A stretch of DNA of 64,000 nt from Rhizobium phaseoli. Lineage in GTDB: Bacteria; Pseudomonadota; Alphaproteobacteria; Rhizobiales; Rhizobiaceae. Of this stretch, positions 8,040 through 15,990 are shown piece by piece (position 1 is the first letter of the stretch; each line of letters opens with the position of its first letter). Below the pieces are notes generated by a model. It was not told the DNA's origin. It saw only the letters and a program-made list of their open reading frames with translations, and ran no database searches. The stretch spans positions 62,001 through 126,000 of the forward strand of contig NZ_WUFT01000005.1 of the NCBI RefSeq assembly GCF_010668805.1, read 5' to 3'. Made by a program: the position numbers and the translations under genes.

Positions 8040-9377
8040 ATGGCGCGCAAGATGAAGCTCGGCACCTTTGTCTACACGTTCGGCTTCCATCCGGCATCGT
8101 GGCTTCATCCTGCCAGCGATATCAACGGCGCCAATGACTTTGCCCATCTTCTTGATGTTGCCAAACGGTCGGAGGCGGCAAAGTTCGACTTCATGTTCAT
8201 GGCGGATTCACCCGCTGCAGCCGTCGGCGATCCTGATGCTCTCGCTCGTATTCCCACCAAGATGAACCGCTTCGAGCCGCTTTCACTGCTATCGGCGCTG
8301 TCGGTCACCACACAGAACCTTGGTCTGGTCGCAACCGTGTCGACGAGCTACTACGAGCCTTATAACGTCGCGCGCCTCTTCGCCTCGATAGATCATCTGA
8401 GCGGCGGCCGCGCCTGTTGGAATGTCGTCACCTCCGACCATGACGAGACCGGCTACAATTTCAATCGCGAGGGCCTGGATCCGCATGCCTTGCGCTATGA
8501 GCGAGGCAACGAATTCGTCGACGTCGTCTTCGGCCTGTGGGATAGTTTTGAGGACGGCGCCCTACTTCTCGACCGCAAGAGCGGGGTCTATTACGACAAG
8601 ACCAAACATCATACGCTGAACCACAAGGGTAAGCATTTCCAAGTGCGCGGTCCCCTCAATATCGCCCGGACACCCCAGGGCCGCCCGGTTATCGCGCAGG
8701 CCGGTGGCTCCGAACCCGGCATGGAGATGGCGGCGCGCACGGCGGAGATCGTCTTCAGCCTCGCGTCCAACATCGACCGCAACCGGGCCTTCTATGAAAA
8801 TGTGAAAAAACGCATGCCGGCCTATGGACGCGACCCGGATGATCTCAAGATCATGCCGGGCGTCGTCATCAATGTCGGTGAGACCAGAGCCGAAGCGCAG
8901 GCGAAGGTCGATTATCTGATCGACAAGATGCATCCCGATGTTGGTCGCTTGATGCTTTCGGAATTCCTGGAGGCGGATCTGCGCGGCGTGCCTCTGGACA
9001 AGGCCTTTCCGATGGACTGTCTGCCGGAGGCGCCGAAGGGCTCGCGGGCGCTCTTCGACGAACTGGTCGACTTCGTCAAGAACGGCCGCACCGTAGGAGA
9101 ACTCATCCGCCATTATGCGGAAAAGCATACGGGCAACGGCATGACCGGCACGCCGGCCGAAATCGCCGACTTCATGGAGGAATGGTTCGAGACGCGCGCC
9201 GCCGACGGCTTCATCCTGATGTTCCCGACCTTGCCGGCAAGCCTCGACGATTTCGTGACGCTTGTGTTGCCGGAACTGCGTCGCCGCGGATTGTTTCGCG
9301 AGGAATATGAAGGTTCGACACTTCGCGAGAATCTCGGGCTCTCCATGCCCGCCAATCGGTTCGCGACCCCCGCCTGA
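8040..9377 (+). CDS. LLM-class flavin-dependent monooxygenase, NtaA/SnaA/DszA family
   Basis: Reduced-flavin-dependent oxygenase (445 residues) of the bacterial luciferase-like family, NtaA/SnaA/DszA (nitrilotriacetate, pristinamycin, dibenzothiophene sulfone) branch. Visible signatures are the MKLGTF opening, a long insert with SGGRACWNVVTSDHDETGYNF and GRPVIAQAGGSEPGMEMAAR. Such enzymes need FMNH2 from a separate reductase; a flavin reductase gene lies at 11005. They usually attack C-N or C-S bonds of small organic molecules, and the actual substrate here is unknown. Its stop codon abuts the stop of the convergent aminotransferase gene. A decayed second copy of its C-terminus lies at 10834. 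Confidence 0.92.
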   Translation: MARKMKLGTFVYTFGFHPASWLHPASDINGANDFAHLLDVAKRSEAAKFDFMFMADSPAAAVGDPDALARIPTKMNRFEPLSLLSALSVTTQNLGLVATVSTSYYEPYNVARLFASIDHLSGGRACWNVVTSDHDETGYNFNREGLDPHALRYERGNEFVDVVFGLWDSFEDGALLLDRKSGVYYDKTKHHTLNHKGKHFQVRGPLNIARTPQGRPVIAQAGGSEPGMEMAARTAEIVFSLASNIDRNRAFYENVKKRMPAYGRDPDDLKIMPGVVINVGETRAEAQAKVDYLIDKMHPDVGRLMLSEFLEADLRGVPLDKAFPMDCLPEAPKGSRALFDELVDFVKNGRTVGELIRHYAEKHTGNGMTGTPAEIADFMEEWFETRAADGFILMFPTLPASLDDFVTLVLPELRRRGLFREEYEGSTLRENLGLSMPANRFATPA

Positions 9378-10541
9378 TCAGCGCAGGCGTTCACCGAGCA
9401 GGCCGATCGAAGCTGTATCGGCGTTGGCAAAGGCCAGGCGCAGATATCGCTCCTGGCCTTCGCCGAAATAAGCGCCGGGGATCGAGATGATACCTGCCTG
9501 TTTCGCAAGCCGTTCGGCGACCACCGTGGACGGCTGATCGGCGAAGGGATGGCGGATAAAAGCAAAATAGGCGCCGATCGCGGCGATATCCCAGCCGGGC
9601 AGCTCAGCGATCACTGCCTTCAGCGCATCTGCCCGCCTGGCGATTTCCAGCCGGTTGCCGGCCCGCCAGGTTGCCAGCACCGGCAAGGCCTCGGCGACGG
9701 CATGCTGCGCTGAGCGCGGCGCGCAGATCTGCATATTGTCCATGACCTTGGTGATCTCGGCGAGCAGCTTCGGTCCCGCCGTAATTGCGCCGAGCCTGTG
9801 GCCGGGAATGCAGAAGGACTTCGAGAAGCTGTAAAGGAGAACGAGCGTTTCCTCCCATCCGGGTTCGGAGAGCAGCGCGTGGGGAGGCCCGTAACCCTCC
9901 GCCAGGAAATCGCGATAGGTCTCGTCCAGGATCAGCCAGGCGCCGTATTTCCGGCACAACAGGAAGAGGTCGTGCAGCAGCGCCGGCGGATAGATCGCGC
10001 CGGTCGGATTGTTGGGCGTGACGATCGCCAGCACGCGCGCTCCGGCAGCCAGCGCTTGTTCGGTGGATGCGAGATCAGGAAGAAATCCATTGGCCGCGTC
10101 ACATACGACCAGCGCACGCTTGATCCCGAGCATGGCCAGTGTCGTATCGTGATTGAAATAGAAGGGATTGGTCAGTGCGACGGTTTCGCCGGCGCCTGCA
10201 AGCGCGATGGCCGCACACATGAAGGCTTGATTGCAGCCGGAGGTGATGTGGACATTCTCAGCACCGACCGGCGCACCGTAAAGCTCGCTTACATGTCGCG
10301 CATAGGCCGTCCGCAAGACCGCCTCTCCCTCGATCGGTCCGTAGCCGGTCATGGCCTGCGATGCGGCGGCCTCGCCGAGCAGCCGCAGCATCTCCGGATG
10401 CGCCGGATAGCCCGGCACGGCTTGCGAGAGATCGATGAGCGCGCCCTTTCCACCGGTATATTCGCGGCTCCAGGCAATGACAGAGGGAATTGGTGGGGGT
10501 GAAAGACGAGCAACGAGCGAATTGGCGGCAGCGATTGGCAT
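9378..10541 (-). CDS. PLP-dependent class I/II aminotransferase
   Basis: Fold-type I aminotransferase of 387 residues. PLP-binding features include NNPTGAIYPP, the LILDETYRDF aspartate/tyrosine segment, and the Schiff-base lysine in YSFSKSFCIPGHR. The frame is open 29 codons further upstream, but MPIAAANSLV at 10541 is the better start because the extension is not family-like. It is convergent with the LLM monooxygenase gene with no gap. In this block it probably deaminates the imported or oxidised amino compound; specificity is not readable. Confidence 0.9.
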   Translation of the reverse strand: MPIAAANSLVARLSPPPIPSVIAWSREYTGGKGALIDLSQAVPGYPAHPEMLRLLGEAAASQAMTGYGPIEGEAVLRTAYARHVSELYGAPVGAENVHITSGCNQAFMCAAIALAGAGETVALTNPFYFNHDTTLAMLGIKRALVVCDAANGFLPDLASTEQALAAGARVLAIVTPNNPTGAIYPPALLHDLFLLCRKYGAWLILDETYRDFLAEGYGPPHALLSEPGWEETLVLLYSFSKSFCIPGHRLGAITAGPKLLAEITKVMDNMQICAPRSAQHAVAEALPVLATWRAGNRLEIARRADALKAVIAELPGWDIAAIGAYFAFIRHPFADQPSTVVAERLAKQAGIISIPGAYFGEGQERYLRLAFANADTASIGLLGERLR

Positions 10542-10833
10542 ATCGATTATCCTTTTGAAATCGATTGCTACACCGATATCGCTCGCGTTCTCAACCGCTT
10601 TGTCGAAGACCAAAAGACAGGCGCTCACAACGCCGGCATCGACGATCTCCCGCCGTTTAGAAAATCTAAAAATGAACGCATTCGCCGCCGCCTTGTTGCC
10701 TCGGCAGGCCCGGCCTATTGAATGTCAGGGGAGCTGCTGAAGACACGCTGATCAGCAACCTGCGCCCGACAAGCACGCTCAACCCAAAGCCTCTGAAAGG
10801 TGATTGCATGCCTCGGCAGGACAGACTGAAACT

Positions 10834-10941
10834 TGGCATCGGAGCTTGTTCGGAGAGGAGTACGAAGGAAAGACGCTGCGGGAAAACTTGGGTCTCTTTA
10901 TGCCGGTCAACCGCGACGCCGCCGCACGCAAATCCGTCTGA
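10834..10941 (+). pseudogene. C-terminal remnant of a second LLM monooxygenase
   Basis: One frame here reads LFGEEYEGKTLRENLGLFMP and ends at a TGA at 10939. It matches the last residues of the intact LLM monooxygenase (LFREEYEGSTLRENLGLSMP) almost position for position, but no start or catalytic part precedes it. The rest of the spacer 10542-11004 shows no other recognisable gene. The fragment lies directly upstream of the flavin reductase gene, suggesting that a complete monooxygenase-reductase pair once stood here and was mostly deleted. Confidence 0.75.
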
Positions 10942-11004
10942 GCCAGGACGCAATGTCTCGGAGGCTCCGGTCGGGGCTGCCCGAAAGCCTATCGAGGATC
11001 CCCG

Positions 11005-11550
11005 ATGACAGTTTCAATAACGCCTCCCGAGATCCCTGCGGAGTTGCAGGTGGTCGACCAGGACCTCTTCAAGGCATCGATGCGCCATCTCGCTGGCGCC
11101 GTTAGCGTCATCACCGTGGGTACCGGTGACGACCGGACCGGTTTTACGGCGACCTCGGTGTCATCGTTGTCGGCCGACGTCCCCTCCATCATCGTCAGCG
11201 TCAATCGCGGATCGTCCTCGTGGCCGCCACTGCAGCGCCACAGACACTTCTGCGTCAACGTGCTTGCGCATGACCAGCAGAGCGTGGCGCAATCATTTGC
11301 CGGTTACCGGGGAAGAAGCGGCGTTCGCCGCTACGAGGGTGCCGCGTGGTCGACGCTCGAGACTGGCGCGCTGGTGCTCGACGGCGCGCTGACGGCTCTC
11401 GATTGCGAACTGGACGAGACCATCCAAATGCATTCCCACGCCATATTAATTGGAAGGGTGAGGGCGATCACGCTGCGGAGAGGGGCTGAGCCGCTTCTTT
11501 ACTGGAACGGCGCCTTTCGCCATCTCGCGGGCGTTGCCCCGGCCTCCTGA
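11005..11550 (+). CDS. Flavin reductase family protein
   Basis: A 181-residue flavin reductase-like domain protein (HpaC/NtaB type), which makes reduced FMN or FAD from NAD(P)H for a partner monooxygenase. Family features visible are the early FKASMRHLAGAVSVITVGT, the flavin-binding TGFTATSVSSLSADVPS and the FCVNVLAHDQQ segment. It sits next to a remnant LLM monooxygenase gene and 1.6 kb from an intact one, so it is probably the reductase of that two-component system. ATG at 11005 is chosen because it gives normal family length. Confidence 0.9.
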   Translation: MTVSITPPEIPAELQVVDQDLFKASMRHLAGAVSVITVGTGDDRTGFTATSVSSLSADVPSIIVSVNRGSSSWPPLQRHRHFCVNVLAHDQQSVAQSFAGYRGRSGVRRYEGAAWSTLETGALVLDGALTALDCELDETIQMHSHAILIGRVRAITLRRGAEPLLYWNGAFRHLAGVAPAS

Positions 11551-11620
11551 ACCAAGACTTCCCGCAGCAATCCCTCTCCCTTCGTCACCCGTCCCATGAA
11601 AATTCGAAAGCGCTCGATCG

Positions 11621-12743
11621 ATGTCAGTCAATGAATCCACAAGGCCAGGGATCGTCCCGAACCCGCATATATCGGCCTTGCCGACTTACAATGCGGGCAT
11701 GAATATCGGGCTTGCACGTCAGTTGAGCGGCCATGACGACATAGCGGCACTCGCCAGCAATGAAAATCCGAACGGCTGCTCGCCGAAGGTGATGGAAGCA
11801 CTGGCCTCGTCGGCCTTCAACCCGTCGCGCTATTCGGATCCAGCCTGCATCGAACTGCGAAACGCCCTGTCCCGCGTGCTTGACCTGCCGCCCGGCCAAA
11901 TCGTCGTCGGCAATGGCTCGGAGGAGATGGTCGCCGCCATCTCCCGTGCCTTCCTCGTCGAGGGCGGCATTGACCGTGACGCCGAGCTTCGGCTTACACG
12001 AGATCGAGCCGCTGGCGGCGGGAGCACGGGTCACCAAGGTGCCGATGACGACGGATATGGGCTTCGATATCCCGGCTCTGGAAGCGGCGCTTGCAACCGG
12101 CCCGGCGCTTTTCTTTCTTCCCTCTCCGTCGAACCCGGTCGGTGCGGCCCTGACCCGTAGCGAGCTTGACAGGCTGGTGGCCGCCACGCGGCCGCAAACG
12201 CTCTTCGTGCTGGACGAAGCCTATTTCGAATATATGGAGGAAGGACAGACGGACGGGATGACGTTGGTTCGCAGCGGCAATTTCCCTTCGATCGTGCTGC
12301 GAACCTTCTCTAAGGCCTATGGCCTTGCAGGCCTCAGGGTGGGCTATGCGACCTGTTTCAACCCTGAGATCGCCCGTATCGTTGCCGCTGCAAAGCCGCC
12401 GTTCAACGTGAACGCTGCAGCCCAGGTCGCGGCCGTCGCCGCGCTTGCCGATCAACAATGGATGAAGCAATCCGTCGAACGCATAAAAACCGAGCGAGCA
12501 CGGTTGGCGCGGGGGCTGGACGAGCTCGGCGTCTTCACCGCGTCTTCCCAGACCAACTTTCTTTTCTTCCGGACCACCCTTCCAAGCGAGCATATCGCCA
12601 AGGCGCTGCTCTCCGACGGGATCATCGTAAAGCCGTGGCGCGAGGCGGGCTACGAAAATTGGGTGCGCGTCACCATCGGAACGCCCAAGCAGAATGATCG
12701 CGTTCTCGCCTCGCTGAACCATATTCTCAACGGCGCATCGTGA
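11621..12743 (+). pseudogene. HisC-like aminotransferase, frameshifted
   Basis: Two frames together make one class-II aminotransferase of the histidinol-phosphate family. The first (from ATG 11621) carries the N-terminal half, with ALASNENPNGCSPKV and IVVGNGSEEM. The second carries TVTPSFGLHEIEPLA onward, with VLDEAYFEY, the PLP lysine region RTFSKAYGLAGLRVGYA and a normal C-terminus ending at 12743. The switch falls near 11963-11972, where comparison with the family suggests loss of about five bases after FLVEG. Unless this is a sequencing error, the gene is inactive. A housekeeping hisC would be expected elsewhere. Confidence 0.82.
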
Positions 12744-12863
12744 AACAGCATCCGAAATTGCATTCGCTCCGAATTTCCTTGCCAAAATTGCGGCAGCCAC
12801 CGGCCACAGCCGGTCATTTGGCATTTTCTCGCCGTGGCTTCCAAGAACCGTGCGAGGGCTAGT

Positions 12864-12972
12864 CTAGCGCATGTCTCGCAAAAGTGTGCTGCGGTTTTGC
12901 GATAAAAACATACGTAGAAACAAAGACCTAAAGCGTAACCAGCGAATCTGAAAGATCGCGACACGCTTTAGG
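12864..12972. repeat. Rhizobiaceae-type palindromic intergenic repeat at the rsmA 3' end
   Basis: Two perfect hairpins lie in tandem: 8-base arms at 12876-12883 and 12895-12902, and 10-base arms at 12927-12936 and 12963-12972. The style (TCGCAAAA / TTTTGCGA core, CCTAAAGCGT / ACGCTTTAGG ends) matches mosaic palindromes scattered between genes in Rhizobium. The second hairpin contains the rsmA stop codon and may serve as its transcription end. The remaining spacer back to 12744 holds nothing recognisable. Confidence 0.7.
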
Positions 12973-13828
12973 TGCCGACTTCGCGGCTTGCCTTCGTCAT
13001 CACTAAGCTGTTTGCGAGAAGGCAGAATTCTTCGACGGACAGGGTCTCCGCCCGCCGCGCAGGATCGATCCCGGCCTTGACGAGCAGGCTCTCGCCGCCG
13101 AGGGATTTCAGGCTTTGACGCAGCATCTTGCGGCGCTGGCCGAAGGCCGCCTGCGTCACCTTTTCCAGATTGCTGGCAGCGCAGTGGATGGGGTTCTCGC
13201 GGGGTGTCAGATGCACGACCGTCGACGTTACCTTCGGGGGCGGCGTGAAGGCTTGCGGCGGCACGTCGAAGGCCATGCGTGCCTCCGTCCGCCAGCCGCA
13301 AAGTACGCCGAGGCGGCCATAATGGTCGTCATCTTCGCAGGCGACGATACGCTCGCCGACTTCCTTCTGAAACATCAGCGTCAGCGACTGCCAGAATGGG
13401 GGCCAGGCTTTCGGCAGCAGCCAGTTGACCAAAAGCTGTGTGCCGACATTATAAGGCAGGTTCGCGATGATCTTGACCGGGCCTTCCGGCGCCAAGGCCT
13501 CGAAATCGGTCTTCAGCGCATCGCCTTCGATCACCTCCAGCCGGCCGGGATAATGATCGGCGATCTCGGCGAGTGCCGGCAGGCAGCGGCTATCCCGCTC
13601 GATGGCGACAACTTTCTTGGCGCCGAGCGCCAGGATCGCCCGCGTCAGCCCGCCGGGGCCGGGGCCGACCTCGAACACGGTTGCCTCTTCGAGGGCGCCG
13701 GCCGTTCGGGCGATCTTTTGCGTGAGGTTGAGGTCGAGGAGAAAGTTCTGCCCGAGCGCTTTGCGCGCGTCGAGGCCGTGACGCTGGATGACGTCGCGAA
13801 GCGGCGGCAGGCCATCGAGTGCTGCCAT
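12968..13828 (-). CDS. rsmA: 16S rRNA (adenine1518-N6/adenine1519-N6)-dimethyltransferase
   Basis: RsmA/KsgA of 286 residues, which dimethylates two adjacent adenines near the 3' end of 16S rRNA late in 30S assembly. The SAM-binding motif [16 protein letters not shown] lies near residues 52-67 and the catalytic [12 protein letters not shown] near 120-131. The ALGQNFLLD opening is typical. The start codon overlaps the pdxA stop by one base (TAATG), so it is the last gene of the lptF-lptG-lptD-surA-pdxA-rsmA series. Its stop lies inside a repeat hairpin. Confidence 0.95.
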   Translation of the reverse strand: MAALDGLPPLRDVIQRHGLDARKALGQNFLLDLNLTQKIARTAGALEEATVFEVGPGPGGLTRAILALGAKKVVAIERDSRCLPALAEIADHYPGRLEVIEGDALKTDFEALAPEGPVKIIANLPYNVGTQLLVNWLLPKAWPPFWQSLTLMFQKEVGERIVACEDDDHYGRLGVLCGWRTEARMAFDVPPQAFTPPPKVTSTVVHLTPRENPIHCAASNLEKVTQAAFGQRRKMLRQSLKSLGGESLLVKAGIDPARRAETLSVEEFCLLANSLVMTKASREVGT

Positions 13829-14856
13829 TAGCGGCGGCCTTCCGCGCTGCGGCCGAGCTGCGCTGCGAGCTTCAGCGCCGCAACGAGGCTCTGCTCGCGC
13901 GCCAGTCCCTTGCCGGCAATGCCGAATGCGGTGCCGTGATCCGGCGAGGTGCGCACGAAGGGAAGCCCGAGCGTCACGTTGACGCTGTCGTCGAAACCCA
14001 GCGCCTTGGCCGGGATCAGCGCCTGATCGTGATACATGCAGACGGCGACGTCATATCGCGCCCGCGCCTCGTCATGGAACATCGTATCGGCGGGCAGGGG
14101 GCCGATCGCATCGATGCCCTCGTCGCGCAGGCGCTCGATCGCCGGGCGGATGACATCCTCATCCTCCTTGCCGATCGTCCCGCCTTCGCCCGCATGCGGG
14201 TTGAGGCCGGCAACGGCGAGCCGCGGCGCCGCGATGCCGAAGCGCTGCCTCAGGTCTTCATGGGCGATCCGGCAGGTTTCCACGATCAGTTCGTTCGTCA
14301 GCGCCTGCGGCACGTCTCGAACCGGAATGTGGATGGTGACGGGGATGGCCCGGAGTTTTGGCCCTGACAGCATCATGACAGGCATCACCGGTCTACCGGT
14401 CGCCCTGGCGGCGAGATCGGCGAGAAATTCGGTATGGCCGGGAAACCGGAAACCTGCCTCGTAAAGCACTGATTTGGAGATCGGGTTGGTAACGACCGCG
14501 AGCGCCTCGCCGTCGATGACAAGCGAGACGGCCTTTTCGATCGCCGCGATCGTGCCCTTCGCCGTTGCCGCATGCGGCTCGCCGGCCACCACTTCGATAC
14601 CGGCAGGCACTGTCATGACGGGCAGCGCGTTGGCAAACATTCCGGCGGCCTCACTGGCCCTAACCGTCTCGCGGATCGAAACCGCAAGATTGAGCTGGCG
14701 GGCTCGCAACGCCAATACATCGGGATCGCCGATCAGGAAGAAAGGCGGCAGCCCGAGTTCACGCCGCCGGAGCCAGGCCATCAGGGTAATATCCGGCCCG
14801 ATGCCGGCGGGGTCGCCCTGGCTCAGCGCAAGCGGTCGCGAAAACGGTATCGTCAT
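13828..14856 (-). CDS. pdxA: 4-hydroxythreonine-4-phosphate dehydrogenase
   Basis: PdxA (342 residues) oxidises 4-phospho-hydroxythreonine in pyridoxal phosphate synthesis (DXP-dependent route). The family opening [14 protein letters not shown], the metal- and substrate-binding histidines in [11 protein letters not shown] and [12 protein letters not shown], and the closing [14 protein letters not shown] are visible. It lies 6 bases downstream of surA and overlaps rsmA by one base. The pairing surA-pdxA-rsmA is an old conserved order in proteobacteria. Confidence 0.95.
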   Translation of the reverse strand: MTIPFSRPLALSQGDPAGIGPDITLMAWLRRRELGLPPFFLIGDPDVLALRARQLNLAVSIRETVRASEAAGMFANALPVMTVPAGIEVVAGEPHAATAKGTIAAIEKAVSLVIDGEALAVVTNPISKSVLYEAGFRFPGHTEFLADLAARATGRPVMPVMMLSGPKLRAIPVTIHIPVRDVPQALTNELIVETCRIAHEDLRQRFGIAAPRLAVAGLNPHAGEGGTIGKEDEDVIRPAIERLRDEGIDAIGPLPADTMFHDEARARYDVAVCMYHDQALIPAKALGFDDSVNVTLGLPFVRTSPDHGTAFGIAGKGLAREQSLVAALKLAAQLGRSAEGRR

Positions 14857-14862
14857 CGTCGG

Positions 14863-15807
14863 TCAGCGATAGGCGATCTGCGCCTTTTTGCGCAGTTCAT
14901 CCAGGTACTTCTTGCTGTTATCGTTTTCCGGATTGGCGTCTTTGTCGGCCTTGGACTTGCCGAGATCTTCCTGGCGGAACACCATTTCGGCCGCCTGGTC
15001 GTCGGAAACCTGACGCTGGCTGCAGATTGCCAGATATTCGACGCCCTTGTCGGTGACGCGGGTCCCGGTCGTATTGCCTTTGGCCTGCTCGACCAGCGGC
15101 TTCCAATCCGGCGGGATCTCGGGGGCGAGCATACGGCCGAGATCGCGCACGGAAACGTCGCGCATCGTTGCGGCGAAGACCTTTGCCTGATCGCAGCCCG
15201 GAAATTTCGAGCGCGACGCTTCGGCCTCGCCCTTGCGCTTGCCGGTGATAGCGTTGCGCTTGGCTTGCGGAATGACGAAGATAATCTGCTGCAGCATATA
15301 TTCGGTCGTCACCGGCTTCTGCTTGTTGTTCTGCATCATGCGCGAGACGAGATCGTAGTTCGACAGCCGCGAGGTCGAACCGTAGCGCGCGTTGACGACC
15401 CGCGGCCAGCTCATCTGCACGGCGATGAAACCCTTGAAATGGTCGACGCCAACGCCGGCGCGATCGAGGATCTGCGACATCTGCTCGACGGAAAGCTTGT
15501 TGCCACTCGAAAAGCGGGCGAAAGACGCGTCGACGTCCTGTTGCGAAACCGACATGTGGACTCGGGAAACTTCCTGGCGCTTGAGCGCCTCGTCGATCAA
15601 TTGCTCCTCGGCTGCCTTGGCATCGCCCTTCGAATGCTGCAGACGCATAAAGGCCTGGCGCTTGGCGACATCGCCGCTGGTGATGGCTGTGCCGTTCACC
15701 ACGGCCTTGACTTCACTTGCAGCAAGCGCTGGAGCGGCAACACCCGTCAGCAAGGCAAGCGCCGCCCCGGCGAGGAGCGTGGTTATAGCTTTTTTCGCGT
15801 CAATCAT
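14863..15807 (-). CDS. surA: SurA-type periplasmic chaperone (SurA N-terminal domain)
   Basis: Exported protein of 314 residues. The signal peptide (about 1-30) ends near APALA, followed by a SurA N-terminal domain beginning VKAVVNGTAITSGDVAKR. SurA guides outer membrane proteins, notably LptD, through the periplasm. A clear parvulin isomerase domain is not obvious, so it may act only as a chaperone. The start at 15807 is preferred over an upstream in-frame ATG because GGGAGG lies 8 bases before it and the signal peptide then starts correctly. It sits between lptD and pdxA, as in many proteobacteria. Confidence 0.88.
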   Translation of the reverse strand: MIDAKKAITTLLAGAALALLTGVAAPALAASEVKAVVNGTAITSGDVAKRQAFMRLQHSKGDAKAAEEQLIDEALKRQEVSRVHMSVSQQDVDASFARFSSGNKLSVEQMSQILDRAGVGVDHFKGFIAVQMSWPRVVNARYGSTSRLSNYDLVSRMMQNNKQKPVTTEYMLQQIIFVIPQAKRNAITGKRKGEAEASRSKFPGCDQAKVFAATMRDVSVRDLGRMLAPEIPPDWKPLVEQAKGNTTGTRVTDKGVEYLAICSQRQVSDDQAAEMVFRQEDLGKSKADKDANPENDNSKKYLDELRKKAQIAYR

Positions 15808-15990
15808 CTGTTGACCTCCCATAGCGTCGCGAGACGTTGTTCGCGGCGTCCTTACCAAGTGCGAGACACGCGGACATTCGCTTCCATTGCGACGCGAATC
15901 CCCTATGCCTCAGATATCGACTGGCGGCAATGTCCTGCACAGGCTTACGGCGAAAGAATGGCTTCAGGCCATGTTTGAGCCGCCCGCCCA

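Noticed and set aside
14572..15978. Plus-strand open frame across pdxA and surA
   Set aside because: Antisense shadow; its product would be composed of shadow-like low-complexity residues and it crosses two real genes.
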